NCBI RefSeq assembly: GCF_000016665.1 | Contig: NC_009523.1 | Location: forward strand, 248,001-312,000 | Length of the DNA stretch: 64,000 bases | Source of the DNA: Roseiflexus sp. RS-1 | GTDB lineage: Bacteria > Chloroflexota > Chloroflexia > Chloroflexales > Roseiflexaceae | Reading direction: 5' to 3' | Shown: in pieces, positions 1 to 10,738 of the stretch | Position numbering within the stretch: the stretch's first letter is position 1 | How the letters are laid out: every line of letters starts with the position of its first letter | Notes under the pieces: model-generated | The model's database searches: none | Told to the model about the DNA's origin: nothing | The model's input: the letters and a program-made list of their open reading frames with translations, nothing else | Translations under genes and position numbers: made by a program

Positions 1-1875
<1,875 letters not shown>

Positions 1876-1915
1876 CAGGAAACACACGACACTTCCCCGT
1901 AGAAGGAGGAATAGA

Positions 1916-2326
1916 ATGATGATCCGCCCGGAAGACGCTTATGTGCTGGTCATAGAGGATGACGCAAACAATCTGATGATAACTGTCGATCTGCTCCGCA
2001 TGATGGGCATTCGCTACGTCAATGCGCGTGCGTCCGGTCGGCAGGCGTTGAAACTGATCGAGACGGTGACACGTGTCGATCTCGTCCTGCTTGATATTCA
2101 ACTGCCCTACGAAGATGGGTACCAGGTGTCGCGTCAATTGCGCGCACACCCGAAACTGCGCGCGGCTCGCATTGCAGCGGTGACCGCCAACGTTCTGCCC
2201 CAGGACGAAGCGCGCGCCCGCGCCGCCGGGTTCGATGGGTTCATCGGCAAACCTATCGATTTCGACCGTTTCCCGCAGCAGATCAGGTTACTGCTGGAAG
2301 GCGCCGAAGTCTGGCAGCCACGCTGA
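1916..2326 (+). CDS. Single-domain response regulator (CheY-like)
   Basis: This 136-residue protein is only a receiver domain, with acidic pocket (VIEDD), phospho-Asp in LLDIQLP, the conserved Thr (AAVTAN) and Lys (IGKPIDF). There is no output domain, so it should act by protein contact or as a phosphorelay shuttle. The ATG at 1916 follows an AGAAGGAGGA ribosome site; a longer reading from 1850 would overlap the kinase gene and is not needed. It lies 40 bp behind the hybrid kinase and probably shares its transcript. Downstream to 2605 no gene is seen. Confidence 0.88.
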   Translation: MMIRPEDAYVLVIEDDANNLMITVDLLRMMGIRYVNARASGRQALKLIETVTRVDLVLLDIQLPYEDGYQVSRQLRAHPKLRAARIAAVTANVLPQDEARARAAGFDGFIGKPIDFDRFPQQIRLLLEGAEVWQPR

Positions 2327-2605
2327 AATCGTTCGGATCGACGACAGGATTGTGGAGCCAGCGATCTGTGGTTCTCCTGTGCTGATCGAGAATCGCTCTG
2401 CAGGCGTCCTGTGTCCTGCGCAACTGGTCATCCACTGCTGACGCAGGCAGGCATGCGGGCGGAGACTCGCGCACCCGAAAGGATGTGTCGCCCCTGGGTG
2501 CGCGAACGTCCGGTTGCCGTCTGCTGTCGCTGCGTTGGGGTCCGACAGACATGAACGCCAGGGAACTCCGAACCTTCCCTGGCGCTCCCTTCTCGTACCC
2601 TATGT

Positions 2606-2735
2606 TATAGCAGTCCCAGAATTGCGCGCCCCAAGAGGCGACCGAAATGAATTTCGGTCTACACTCTGCCGGACGCGGGCGCTTCGCACGACACGGCGGG
2701 CCAGACAGAGGTCAACGTATCTGAGAACTGCTATA
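2606..2735. repeat. Inverted-repeat element, TATAGCAG family, copy 1 (130 bp)
   Basis: The left end reads TATAGCAGTCCCAGA; the right end, on the other strand, reads TATAGCAGTTCTCAGATACG. The right ~85 bp match the element beginning at 14155 in inverse orientation, including a conserved GTGTAGACCGAAAT stretch. No open frame of note lies inside. It sits in the 529-bp gap before purH. The rest of that gap (2327-2605 and 2736-2855) holds no gene I can support, only a possible -10 TACAAT at 2768. Confidence 0.75.
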
Positions 2736-2855
2736 TATTCAAAAAAATGTACCTGATGCTCTGTGGTACAATGAAGGCTGAACAATGCGCCTGCTGTGCA
2801 AACAGCGTGCAATTTCCGAAAAGGCAGGCGGCGTTTGTACCATTGGAGGCGCTGT

Positions 2856-4373
2856 GTGCGTGCACTGTTGAGCGTTTCTGATAAGCGCGGCATCGAGGCA
2901 TTCGCTGCCGGTCTGGTTGAACTCGGGTACGAGATTGTTTCGACCGGCAACACGGCGCGAACGCTTGCGGCCGCCGGTATTCCGGTTCGACCGGTCAGTG
3001 ATGTCACCGGTTTTCCTGAGATTCTCGGCGGGCGGGTGAAAACGCTCCACCCTGCCATTCATGCTGGCATCCTGGCGCGTCGTGACGATCCTGGACACAT
3101 GGCGGCGCTGGATGTCCACGGTATTGCGCCGATCGATATTGTCGCTGTTAATCTCTACCCCTTCAGCGAGACGATTGCCCGTCCCGATGTTTCCTTTGCC
3201 GAAGCAATCGAGCAGATCGATATCGGCGGTCCTGCCCTGGTACGCGCCGCTGCCAAGAACCACGACTCGGTGCTGGTGGTGGTCAGTCCTGATGATTATG
3301 ATCCGGTGCTGACGGCGCTGCGCTCCGAAGCGGTGACGCCTAACCTGCGCCGGCGTCTGGCAGCGCGCGCGTTTGCTCATACAGCAGCGTATGATGCTGC
3401 GATTGCTGCGTATCTGTCCGATGAACCCTTCCCGGAGACGCTGCCGCTGGCGTTCCGCAAGGCGCAGGATTTACGCTACGGTGAGAATCCACATCAGCGC
3501 GCTGCGCTTTATGGCGAGTTTCACACCTTCTTCGAGCAACTGCACGGTCGTGAGTTGTCGTATATCAACATCCTTGATATTGCTGCGGTACAGGGGTTGA
3601 TCGAGGAGTTCGATCCACAGGAAGGCGCCGCACTGGCAATCGTCAAGCATACGAACCCGTGCGGCGTCGGCATCGGTGCAACGCCGCTCGAAGCCTGGGA
3701 AAAGGCATTTGCGACCGACCGCGAGGCGCCGTTCGGCGGCATCATTGCGGTGAACCAGACGCTTGATCTGCCGCTGGCGCAGGCGATTGACGAGATTTTC
3801 TCCGAGATTGTCATTGCGCCAGCGTTCGCCGATGATGCGCTGGCGCTGCTGCGGAAGAAGAAGAACCGCCGCCTGATGCGTGCGCTGCGCCCCGTTCGCC
3901 TTGCCCGCGGGCTGGCATACCACAGCGTGCCCGGCGGTATCCTGGCGCAGGAGCCAGACCTTGCGCCGCTCGATGAGGAGCCGTTCCAGGTTGTGACACA
4001 GCGCGCTCCGACTGAGACGGAACGGGCTGCGCTGCGCTTTGCCTGGCGCGTGGTGAAGCACGTCAAATCGAACGCGATAGTGTTTGCTGCTGCCGACCGG
4101 ACGTTAGGCATCGGCGCCGGGCAGATGAGTCGCGTCGATAGTACGCGGGTGGCGGTGTGGAAAGCGCAGAACGCTGGTCTCTCGCTCGCCGGTTCGGTCA
4201 TCGCCAGCGATGCGCTGTTCCCGTTCCCCGATAGTGTCGAGATTGCAGCGGCGGCGGGAGCAACAGCGGTTATTCAGCCCGGCGGATCGGTGCGCGATGA
4301 TGAGGTGATCGCCGCCGCCAACCGGCTCGGCATGGCGATGGTGTTCACCGGCAGACGACATTTTCTGCACTGA
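2856..4373 (+). CDS. purH: Bifunctional AICAR transformylase / IMP cyclohydrolase
   Basis: Catalyses the last two steps of IMP synthesis in the cytoplasm: formylation of AICAR from 10-formyl-THF, then ring closure. The 505-residue length is typical. The N-terminal MGS-type cyclohydrolase domain starts [16 protein letters not shown] and contains [12 protein letters not shown]; the C-terminal transformylase domain has [18 protein letters not shown] and the terminal [11 protein letters not shown] segment. The GTG at 2856 is chosen because it follows a GGAGG at 2844-2848 and gives the usual N-terminus; the frame upstream has an unrelated sequence. hisIE begins 7 bp after the stop, and hisIE produces histidine intermediates downstream of the same purine pool (AICAR is a by-product of histidine synthesis), so the pairing makes metabolic sense. 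Confidence 0.97.
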   Translation: MRALLSVSDKRGIEAFAAGLVELGYEIVSTGNTARTLAAAGIPVRPVSDVTGFPEILGGRVKTLHPAIHAGILARRDDPGHMAALDVHGIAPIDIVAVNLYPFSETIARPDVSFAEAIEQIDIGGPALVRAAAKNHDSVLVVVSPDDYDPVLTALRSEAVTPNLRRRLAARAFAHTAAYDAAIAAYLSDEPFPETLPLAFRKAQDLRYGENPHQRAALYGEFHTFFEQLHGRELSYINILDIAAVQGLIEEFDPQEGAALAIVKHTNPCGVGIGATPLEAWEKAFATDREAPFGGIIAVNQTLDLPLAQAIDEIFSEIVIAPAFADDALALLRKKKNRRLMRALRPVRLARGLAYHSVPGGILAQEPDLAPLDEEPFQVVTQRAPTETERAALRFAWRVVKHVKSNAIVFAAADRTLGIGAGQMSRVDSTRVAVWKAQNAGLSLAGSVIASDALFPFPDSVEIAAAAGATAVIQPGGSVRDDEVIAAANRLGMAMVFTGRRHFLH

Positions 4374-4380
4374 GCGTGCT

Positions 4381-5007
4381 ATGACAGGCAACGGTATTAA
4401 GTTCGACGCATCAGGTCTGATCCCGGCTATCGTTCAGCATGCGCGGAGCGGCGAGGTGCTGATGCTGGGATACATGAACGAGGAGGCGTTGCAGCAGACG
4501 CTGGTGTCGGGCATGGTGACCTTCTGGAGCCGGAGTCGCCAGGCGCTCTGGCGCAAGGGTGAGACCTCCGGCAATGTGCTGCGCCTTATCGAAATCCGGC
4601 AGGATTGCGATGGCGACGCATTGCTGGTGCTGGCTGAGCCAGCGGGACCGACGTGCCACACCGGTCGTGTAAGTTGCTTTCACCGCACGCTTGATGGCGA
4701 TGTCACCCCGGTGCGCATGCCGCAGTCGGTGATCCTGACCGATCTTGCGAATGTGATCGCCCAACGTGCATCCGCGCCAAAAGAAGGATCGTACACCACG
4801 AAGATGCTTGCAGGCGGTGTGGATCGGATCGGCAAGAAAATTGGCGAGGAAGCGGCAGAGGTGATCATCGCTGCGAAAAATGGCGCGCCTGACGAAGTGG
4901 CGTGGGAGATTGCCGACCTGATGTACCACACACTGGTTCTGCTGCAACAACAGGGGATGGCGATCGAAGCAGTCTGGCACGAACTGCGGCGACGCCACGG
5001 TGGTTGA
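4381..5007 (+). CDS. hisI: Bifunctional phosphoribosyl-AMP cyclohydrolase / phosphoribosyl-ATP pyrophosphohydrolase
   Basis: Two domains in 208 residues catalyse steps 2 and 3 of histidine synthesis. The N-terminal HisI domain carries the metal motif DCDGDALL and the Cys-bearing [12 protein letters not shown]. The C-terminal HisE domain (from about residue 115) has the MazG-like helices [14 protein letters not shown] and [13 protein letters not shown]. It is the HisIE fusion seen in many bacteria. The gene lies 7 bp after purH and ends 2 bp before the next kinase gene, so the three are probably cotranscribed. Confidence 0.96.
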   Translation: MTGNGIKFDASGLIPAIVQHARSGEVLMLGYMNEEALQQTLVSGMVTFWSRSRQALWRKGETSGNVLRLIEIRQDCDGDALLVLAEPAGPTCHTGRVSCFHRTLDGDVTPVRMPQSVILTDLANVIAQRASAPKEGSYTTKMLAGGVDRIGKKIGEEAAEVIIAAKNGAPDEVAWEIADLMYHTLVLLQQQGMAIEAVWHELRRRHGG

Positions 5008-5009
5008 AC

Positions 5010-6275
5010 GTGACACAAGATGTGCAGGGCATTGCTGTTGTTCACGTGAACGGCAACGAAAATGGTAAAGAAGCGTCGCTGCCGACGCGTACCGATTACC
5101 TGGGCTGGATCGCCCGGGCAGGTCTGGCGCTGACGCGCTGTCGCACCGCAACCGATGCGCTCGACGCGATGGCGGCACAGCTTGACGCTGCGCCGTTTTT
5201 GCTGCGTGGTTACGTCATTCTGGCGGAGGCGGAAACGCTGCGCCTCAGTCGGGTGGTATCGTTTGGACGGGCGCCGACATTACCGGCGGCATTGCCGCTT
5301 GCCGGCAGTCTTGCTGGCGCTGCCATCGCTGAGAAACGTCTGGTCGTCGCTCCGCCTGCCGCGTCTTCAACCGCTGCCTGGGAACGAACCCTGGCATCAG
5401 AATCCACTCTGGTCTGTGCGCCGTTCCACGGCGTTGCATCACGCGGTGTCATCGTTGCCGCGCTGGCTGACGGCGCGGGTAAGGACGAGGAATATGGCGC
5501 ATGTCTCCAGAGTGCGGCAATGCTGATGTGCTCGACTCTGGATCGCATCGGCGAGTGTGAAACGCAATTACGTCAGCGTATGCGGCAGATCGATGAGGCG
5601 CATACCGGTCGTCTTGCACTGATTGGACGTTTGACCGCTGCGCTTGCCCATGAGATTAACAATCCGCTTCAGGCAATTGCCAATACGCTCTATCTGTTAC
5701 AGCATCGTCCGTTGAGCGATGAGAAACGCCAGCGCTATCTGGGGATGGCGCAGCAGGAGACGGAGCGTGTGATTGCAAGCGTGCGGCGGATGCTCGATCT
5801 CTACCGCTCGTCGGGGCAGGGGAAGCGCCCGGTGGCGTTGCACCGCATTCTTGATCAGGCGATCCAGCAGGCGAGTGATGTGCTTCGTGAACGCGGGATC
5901 GTTGTGCGATGCCTTTATGCGCCGGACGATCTGCGAGTGTCTGGCTTCGCCGGGCATCTGCGCTTCGCCTGTTACAATCTGATCCTCAATTCTGCATATG
6001 CGATGCCCAGGGGGGGGACATTGACCATCCGCACCTGCTGGCAGGATGATGACACTGCACCGTCGGTCGTGGTAGAGTTCGCCGATACCGGCACGCTGGT
6101 CGATGAAGCCGATCTGCCGCGTTTATTCGACCCGGACGGTCCGGTGCGCGGTGAGGCGAACGGCATTGAACTGCCGTTGAGTTACAGCATCATTGAGCAG
6201 CATCACGGTACGCTCACGGTCCAGTGCACTGATGATCAGGTGATCTTCCGCGTATGCCTGCCAGCGGCGACGTAG
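5010..6275 (+). CDS. Soluble sensor histidine kinase with N-terminal GAF-like region
   Basis: The GTG at 5010 lies 2 bp after the hisIE stop, giving 421 residues. Residues about 20-190 look like a GAF-type sensor domain without membrane segments. The HisKA H-box is recognisable as LAHEINNPLQAI. The ATPase domain has an N-box (NLILNSAYAM), but the usual DxGxG box reads FADTGTLVDEADL and the G2 loop is GIELPLSYSII, so the ATP lid is degenerate. This may be a weak kinase or mainly a phosphatase. No adjacent response regulator is present. The start is uncertain because no strong ribosome site precedes it; coupling to hisIE is likely. Confidence 0.8.
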   Translation: MTQDVQGIAVVHVNGNENGKEASLPTRTDYLGWIARAGLALTRCRTATDALDAMAAQLDAAPFLLRGYVILAEAETLRLSRVVSFGRAPTLPAALPLAGSLAGAAIAEKRLVVAPPAASSTAAWERTLASESTLVCAPFHGVASRGVIVAALADGAGKDEEYGACLQSAAMLMCSTLDRIGECETQLRQRMRQIDEAHTGRLALIGRLTAALAHEINNPLQAIANTLYLLQHRPLSDEKRQRYLGMAQQETERVIASVRRMLDLYRSSGQGKRPVALHRILDQAIQQASDVLRERGIVVRCLYAPDDLRVSGFAGHLRFACYNLILNSAYAMPRGGTLTIRTCWQDDDTAPSVVVEFADTGTLVDEADLPRLFDPDGPVRGEANGIELPLSYSIIEQHHGTLTVQCTDDQVIFRVCLPAAT

Positions 6276-6294
6276 CCCTTTTCCGCCGCGTTGT

Positions 6295-6600
6295 TTACTT
6301 CCTGTTGATCCACAGCCATCGTCTGCCGCTGCGCAATGCCTGGAGCAGCACCAGCAGAAGCGTTGATCCAATGATGGTGTACAGGAGATTGAGACGGATC
6401 GTGCCCACGCGGATCTCCGTGATCGGGGGCAGGTTGAGCACGCTGGCGATCCAGGCGCCGATGAATGCGCCGATCACGCCAATGATGATCGACACCAGCA
6501 TCACATGTAATCCCGGCGGACTGAAGCCGACGATTAACTCAGCGACTGCGCCGCAGATTCCAGCAATTACCAGCAGGATCAGCAACTGTAATGGGTCCAT
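6295..6600 (-). CDS. GlsB/YeaQ/YmgE-family small membrane protein
   Basis: A 101-residue protein with three predicted helices (about 5-25, 30-52 and 70-92), including the glycine-rich segments GICGAVAELIVG and IGVIGAFIGAWIAS typical of the transglycosylase-associated/YeaQ family. Function is unknown beyond an inner-membrane location. The ATG at 6600 follows an AGGA; the longer reading back to 6687 would translate heptamer repeats and is rejected. The heptamer repeats begin only a few bases upstream of the gene, so its promoter must lie in or beyond them. Confidence 0.82.
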   Translation of the reverse strand: MDPLQLLILLVIAGICGAVAELIVGFSPPGLHVMLVSIIIGVIGAFIGAWIASVLNLPPITEIRVGTIRLNLLYTIIGSTLLLVLLQALRSGRRWLWINRK

Positions 6601-6606
6601 AGCGTT

Positions 6607-6693
6607 TTCCTGATCGAGAACTGAGAACCAAGAACCAGGAACCGAGAACCAGGAACCGAGAACCAGGAACCGAGAACCAGGAACCAAGAACTA
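6607..6693. repeat. Heptamer tandem repeat (GAACCRR type)
   Basis: About twelve consecutive 7-bp units, mainly GAACCAG, GAACCGA and GAACCAA. The same unit recurs at 7034-7135 and, on the other strand, at 35028-35145. Confidence 0.9.
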
Positions 6694-6694
6694 A

Positions 6695-6772
6695 GAGCCT
6701 ATCCGAAAAACTGTAACCTTTTCGCCAGTGGCGTGATTGCCGTGCGTGCCGCCGGGTTATTCGGACAGGCTC
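6695..6772. mobile_element. 78-bp MITE-like element, copy 1
   Basis: Ends are GAGCCTATCCGAA and its near-perfect inverse TTCGGACAGGCTC (12 of 13). The element is flanked by TAA on both sides, as a TNA target duplication would leave. No coding capacity. A second copy lies at 6955-7032 in the same orientation. The 182 bp between them hold a GC-rich stretch with no gene. Confidence 0.75.
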
Positions 6773-6954
6773 TAAGACGTGGAAGTCCGACGGGCTTGTC
6801 TACGGGCGAGCGGGATGCGCTCCCTCACGCCCGCGCAGGCGGGCTTCCCGCCTGCCAGCCGCGACTTCAGTCGCCAGGCGGCGAGCGGAAACACCCTGTC
6901 GCACAAGGTTCGTCATTCCGACACTCGAAACAGTCATGCGACCCGGTGTACTGA

Positions 6955-7032
6955 GAGCCTATCCGAAGAACTGTAACCTTTTCGCATGTGGCGTGATTGC
7001 CGTGCGTGCCGCCGGGTTATTCGGATAGGCTC
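6955..7032. mobile_element. 78-bp MITE-like element, copy 2
   Basis: Nearly identical to the copy at 6695-6772, sharing an internal block around GTGGCGTGATTGCCGTG. The terminal inverted repeats GAGCCTATCCGAA and TTCGGATAGGCTC match perfectly here. The flanks are TGA on the left and TAA on the right, so no identical duplication, but both are TNA. Confidence 0.75.
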
Positions 7033-7033
7033 T

Positions 7034-7135
7034 AAGAACCAAGAACCAGGAACCAGGAACCAGGAACCAAGAACTGAGAACCGAGAACCGAAAACCGAGA
7101 ACTGAGAACTGAGAACCAGAACCAGGAACGGAGAA
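7034..7135. repeat. Heptamer tandem repeat (GAACCRR type), second block
   Basis: Degenerate 7-bp units such as GAACCAG, GAACCGA and GAACTGA run from the end of the second 78-bp element to the stop codon of the YggT-family gene. Confidence 0.85.
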
Positions 7136-7447
7136 CTAAGAATCTGACGGATTCTTCTGGGTCAATCTCCACATAAGCGCAGTGATGAGCGGTAACACGA
7201 GCAGCAGCGTGAGTGTCGCAAATTCGAGCGATGCGCCGTACTGTGGTTGCCCCGCATCGAGCACGCGCAGCGGCGCAATCAACGGTTGCGTGATACCGTA
7301 CACCGCCTGAACCACCGGGTTGTCCGGGCGTGCGGCGAAGAGCCGCAGGACGAACCGCGCGATCAGTACCCCCTCCACAATGCCGATTACCACCGTTGCC
7401 GCTGTCAGGTATCGATATTTCAGTATATATGGTATGAATGAGAACAT
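7136..7447 (-). CDS. YggT-family membrane protein
   Basis: A 103-residue protein with membrane segments at about 14-38 and 70-92 and the YggT-type core (IARFVLRLFAARPDNPVVQAV followed by ITQPLIAPLR). Members are often linked to osmotic protection or to cell-division loci, but function here is unknown. The start at 7447 is chosen because the earlier in-frame Met gives an unlikely hydrophilic extension; neither has a strong ribosome site. The stop lies at the edge of the heptamer repeat. It is divergent from the gene at 7567. Confidence 0.78.
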   Translation of the reverse strand: MFSFIPYILKYRYLTAATVVIGIVEGVLIARFVLRLFAARPDNPVVQAVYGITQPLIAPLRVLDAGQPQYGASLEFATLTLLLVLPLITALMWRLTQKNPSDS

Positions 7448-7566
7448 TCTCAGCGATGTTTCAGGCAGGAACCATCGTGTTCTTAATTGCACCCAGATAT
7501 GATGATGGCGCCGTTGATTATAACAGGACTACAGCGCACCTGGAAGTGAGAGGAGGCAGAGCAGTG

Positions 7567-8001
7567 ATGTACTCGCCGTCGGTTACGGTTTCTGATGCGT
7601 CTGCGGCGTCGGCGCCAGCGCGTGGTGTGCGCTTCTTTTGGGGGTTATTCATCGTCAATGCGCTGCTGTTCGGTTCCCTGCTTGTTGCACTCCTGCTGAT
7701 GTCTCATCAACCGGCCAGCTCGCTCAGCCCGCTGGAAGCGGAGACACTCCGCGCTGCGGTACTCACCCGCCTCGATGGAACCGTCGATGATCCGCTCGTT
7801 GAAGCGGCGCCAGGCGTCTTCGTGCGCGCCAGCAATCCCGGTGGTCTCCGGCTGAATGGGATTGTCTACTACTACTATATCGAGGGTGAGCGCAATTTTG
7901 ACCCGTTGAGTCGCGGAATGGTGGATCACGCCGATATTGACATTGTGCTGCGCGATATGAGCGGACCACAACCACTCGTCGTCTACCGCCTGCGGCATTG
8001 A
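7567..8001 (+). CDS. Hypothetical single-pass membrane protein
   Basis: 144 residues with one strong membrane helix at about 24-48 and an extracytoplasmic tail of about 95 residues that includes YYYYIEGERNFDP. I do not recognise the family. The ATG at 7567 (or the GTG just before it) follows a good GGAGG at 7552; the longer frame from 7438 overlaps the divergent gene and is rejected. The tail looks like a small folded domain rather than a linker. Confidence 0.65.
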   Translation: MYSPSVTVSDASAASAPARGVRFFWGLFIVNALLFGSLLVALLLMSHQPASSLSPLEAETLRAAVLTRLDGTVDDPLVEAAPGVFVRASNPGGLRLNGIVYYYYIEGERNFDPLSRGMVDHADIDIVLRDMSGPQPLVVYRLRH

Positions 8002-8086
8002 TGCTCGCCGTCGCGTGGCGCTCGGGGCGGGTGAAGGCAATGCGGTTGCCCGCCCGAAACCCTTCGCCGGAGATTCACACCACACC

Positions 8087-9379
8087 CTACCGCACACGCT
8101 CGATATGCGCTCCAAGGGTGCGCAGACGCTCATCGATCCGCTCATAGCCGCGGTCGATCTGACCGATATTGTAAATGACGCTGCGCCCCTGAGCGCACAG
8201 CGCCGCCAGCAGGAGCGCCATGCCAGCGCGGATGTCGGGGCTTGGCAATCCATCCGGTTCGCCGTACAACTGGCTCGGACCGACAACCACGACGCGGTGC
8301 GGATCGCACAGGACAATTCGCGCTCCCATGCTGATCAATCGATCCACAAAGAACAACCGGCTCTCAAACATTTTTTCCCAGATCAGGATCGTCCCGCGCG
8401 CCTGCGTGGCAACCACGATAGCGATGCTGATCAGGTCCGGGTTGAATCCGGGCCAGGGTGAGGAGTCGATCTTCGGAATGGCATTGTGCACATCATCGCG
8501 AATGCACAACTCCTGATCCGCCGGCACAACGATGTCATCGCCTTCATCGCGCCAGGAAACACCCAGCCGACCAAACGCAATCCGTGTCATGCGGTGCTCG
8601 GAGGGGCGTGCACCGACGATCCGCAGGGAACTGCGGGTCACTGCCGCCAGCCCGATGAACGATGCCACTTCCATGAAGTCCGGTCCGATCGTATACTCGC
8701 CGCCTCGCAGAGACGAAACACCCTGGATGAAGAGGCGGTTGGTGCCGATCCCTTCGATGCGCGCTCCCAACAGATTGAGGAAGTGGCAGAGGTCCTGCAC
8801 GTGCGGCTCGGAAGCGGCATTGCTGATCACGGTGTCCCCTTCGGCGAGCACAGCCGCCATGATTGCCTGCTCGGTGCCGGTAACGCTCATTTCGTCGAGA
8901 AACAGGTCGGCGCCACGCAGTCGTTCGGCATGCAGCAGGTAGGCAGTCGGAGTGACTTCAATAGAGGCGCCGAGATCGCGCAAGGCGTTGAGGTGCGTAT
9001 CGAGGCGCCGACGTCCGATCATGTCGCCGCCAGGTCGGGGGATGGCGGCGAACCCGCGCCGCGCCAGCAGCGGACCGGCGAGCAGCACCGAGGCGCGAAT
9101 CTTGCGCGCCAGCGCGGGATCCGGTTCTGCCGATCCAACATCGGCGGCGCAGATCGACCAGCTGTGCGAACCACGGCGTTCAACCCGCGCACCGAGACGT
9201 TCCAGCAACCCGATCATTGCTGCAACATCGCCGATCTGCGGAATGTTGTGCAACACAACCTCGTGGTTGGTCAGCAGCGTTGCAGCCAGCAGTGGCAACG
9301 CTGCGTTCTTGTTGCCGGATGGTTTAATGCTTCCACTGAGACGGTGACCGCCTTCGATGACGAAACGTTCCACATTCAT
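8087..9379 (-). CDS. murA: UDP-N-acetylglucosamine 1-carboxyvinyltransferase (Asp at the catalytic-loop Cys position)
   Basis: Transfers enolpyruvate from PEP to UDP-GlcNAc, the first committed step of peptidoglycan synthesis. The 430-residue length fits. The N-terminus has [16 protein letters not shown] with the active-site Lys24-Asn25 pair, and repeated alpha/beta units follow. The loop that normally reads GGC-AIG reads GGD-MIG here (Asp119). Cys-to-Asp at this position is known from MurA proteins that resist fosfomycin. The start at 9379 follows a GAGGAGC site; the DUF697 gene ends 14 bp upstream on the same strand. A MurA paralogue with a different pathway role cannot be excluded from this window alone. 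Confidence 0.9.
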   Translation of the reverse strand: MNVERFVIEGGHRLSGSIKPSGNKNAALPLLAATLLTNHEVVLHNIPQIGDVAAMIGLLERLGARVERRGSHSWSICAADVGSAEPDPALARKIRASVLLAGPLLARRGFAAIPRPGGDMIGRRRLDTHLNALRDLGASIEVTPTAYLLHAERLRGADLFLDEMSVTGTEQAIMAAVLAEGDTVISNAASEPHVQDLCHFLNLLGARIEGIGTNRLFIQGVSSLRGGEYTIGPDFMEVASFIGLAAVTRSSLRIVGARPSEHRMTRIAFGRLGVSWRDEGDDIVVPADQELCIRDDVHNAIPKIDSSPWPGFNPDLISIAIVVATQARGTILIWEKMFESRLFFVDRLISMGARIVLCDPHRVVVVGPSQLYGEPDGLPSPDIRAGMALLLAALCAQGRSVIYNIGQIDRGYERIDERLRTLGAHIERVR

Positions 9380-9393
9380 TGCTCCTCTGGCAG

Positions 9394-10548
9394 TCATTCT
9401 GAGTCGTTCGAGGACGCAGAAGGACGACGCAACGGCAGGCGATGGCGCACGCGTCGCAGCGCATGATGCCCGCGCTGACGCGCCTGTTCGACCAGATGAC
9501 CGACGTGGTCTGCCACCCGGCCTGCCATTTCTTTCGCTGTAGCACCGGTTGCTTCTCCGGTCGCCCGCGCCTGTTCGATCAATTCACGCGCCTTTGCCAT
9601 ACCGATTGTTTGCGCTTCACCCACGATCCGTACCAGTTCCTCGCGTGGGATCAGTTCTCCTGTTTCGTACCAGCGCCAGGCCGCCATCCCTGTCGCGTAG
9701 GTGCCAGCGTAGGCAATGCCGACTTTGGGAACCACGCCCCAAACCGGCGCCAGGCCGACCAGGGTGCGGGCAAGTTCGCGCCAGACGAATGCCCCGCCAA
9801 CAACCGGCATCACCTCCGCAATGCGCTGACGAAAGTCGGGCGGGGCGCCATACGCCAGCGCCAGGCGATAGACCATGATCGCCTGATTTTTGGTGAGCAC
9901 CAGAATATCCGCCACGGCGAAGGGGATGCCGAGGATCGGGATCTGCTCCGGCAGGCTGGAAGCCAGTGCATAGGCAGCATTTGTCATCGATGTGGAGTCG
10001 ATCAGGCGGCGCGCATACACGGCGCGCACGCCAGGGAAGCAGCGTGCCGCAGCCAGATGCTGCGTTGCCGGAAGATGCTCATAGAACCCCTCGGCGAAAC
10101 GGCGCACCGCGCTGTTGTGATCCGGGTCTGGGATAACGACCGCTCGCGCAGCGGCGGATGGGGGCAACGGTGCGCTGGCGGCTGCCAGGCGCTCACCGAA
10201 GAGCAGCATCAGAACAGCCGGGCGCGGAAGGCGATCGATCTGCGTCAGCGCCATCGCGTCCGATCCGGTCAACCCGATGCGGCTATCGACCGCGAGGATG
10301 AGCATATCTGCGGAGCGCAGGAGATCGGTTTGCCGGGCTGCGTCGCGCAATGAGAGCAGCGTGAGCGACCTGGACAAGAGCGGGTAGCGGTTGTGCCCCT
10401 GGTGCGCCAGTGTGTCGATAGCCGCCAGCGCCGGATCGTGTCCGACAGCGACGATGTGGAGTGGTTGTTCCGCTTCTGCGCGAATTGCGCCAGCATCGAT
10501 TTCACGGATCGTTGCCCACAGATTGCCCAGGGCGCTCCAACGCGACAT
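9394..10548 (-). CDS. DUF697 domain protein (YcjF-like)
   Basis: 384 residues. The first ~170 look like a degenerate P-loop GTPase-type fold without a Walker A motif ([15 protein letters not shown], then a strand [16 protein letters not shown]). Residues about 190-310 form the hydrophobic DUF697 domain ([38 protein letters not shown]). The C-terminal ~60 residues are helical and basic. DUF697 domains are usually joined to Era-like GTPases; loss of nucleotide residues suggests a non-catalytic relative. It shares a strand with murA, 14 bp apart. Role unknown, probably membrane associated. Confidence 0.75.
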   Translation of the reverse strand: MSRWSALGNLWATIREIDAGAIRAEAEQPLHIVAVGHDPALAAIDTLAHQGHNRYPLLSRSLTLLSLRDAARQTDLLRSADMLILAVDSRIGLTGSDAMALTQIDRLPRPAVLMLLFGERLAAASAPLPPSAAARAVVIPDPDHNSAVRRFAEGFYEHLPATQHLAAARCFPGVRAVYARRLIDSTSMTNAAYALASSLPEQIPILGIPFAVADILVLTKNQAIMVYRLALAYGAPPDFRQRIAEVMPVVGGAFVWRELARTLVGLAPVWGVVPKVGIAYAGTYATGMAAWRWYETGELIPREELVRIVGEAQTIGMAKARELIEQARATGEATGATAKEMAGRVADHVGHLVEQARQRGHHALRRVRHRLPLRRPSASSNDSE

Positions 10549-10738
10549 ACCGCCTCCTGTCTCGTGCTTTTCGATTATAGCACGTACCAGCAGCGGTACA
10601 GGCTGACAGGAAACTGAGACGAGGAAGGGGGGCGGTCAGGAGGGGTGCGGCAGGATGGTGGGCGCAGTGCATAGGCGTACCACGACCTGGACGCCCATAC
10701 ACTGCACGGGGATATGACATGTCCAGCCAACGAAGGCT

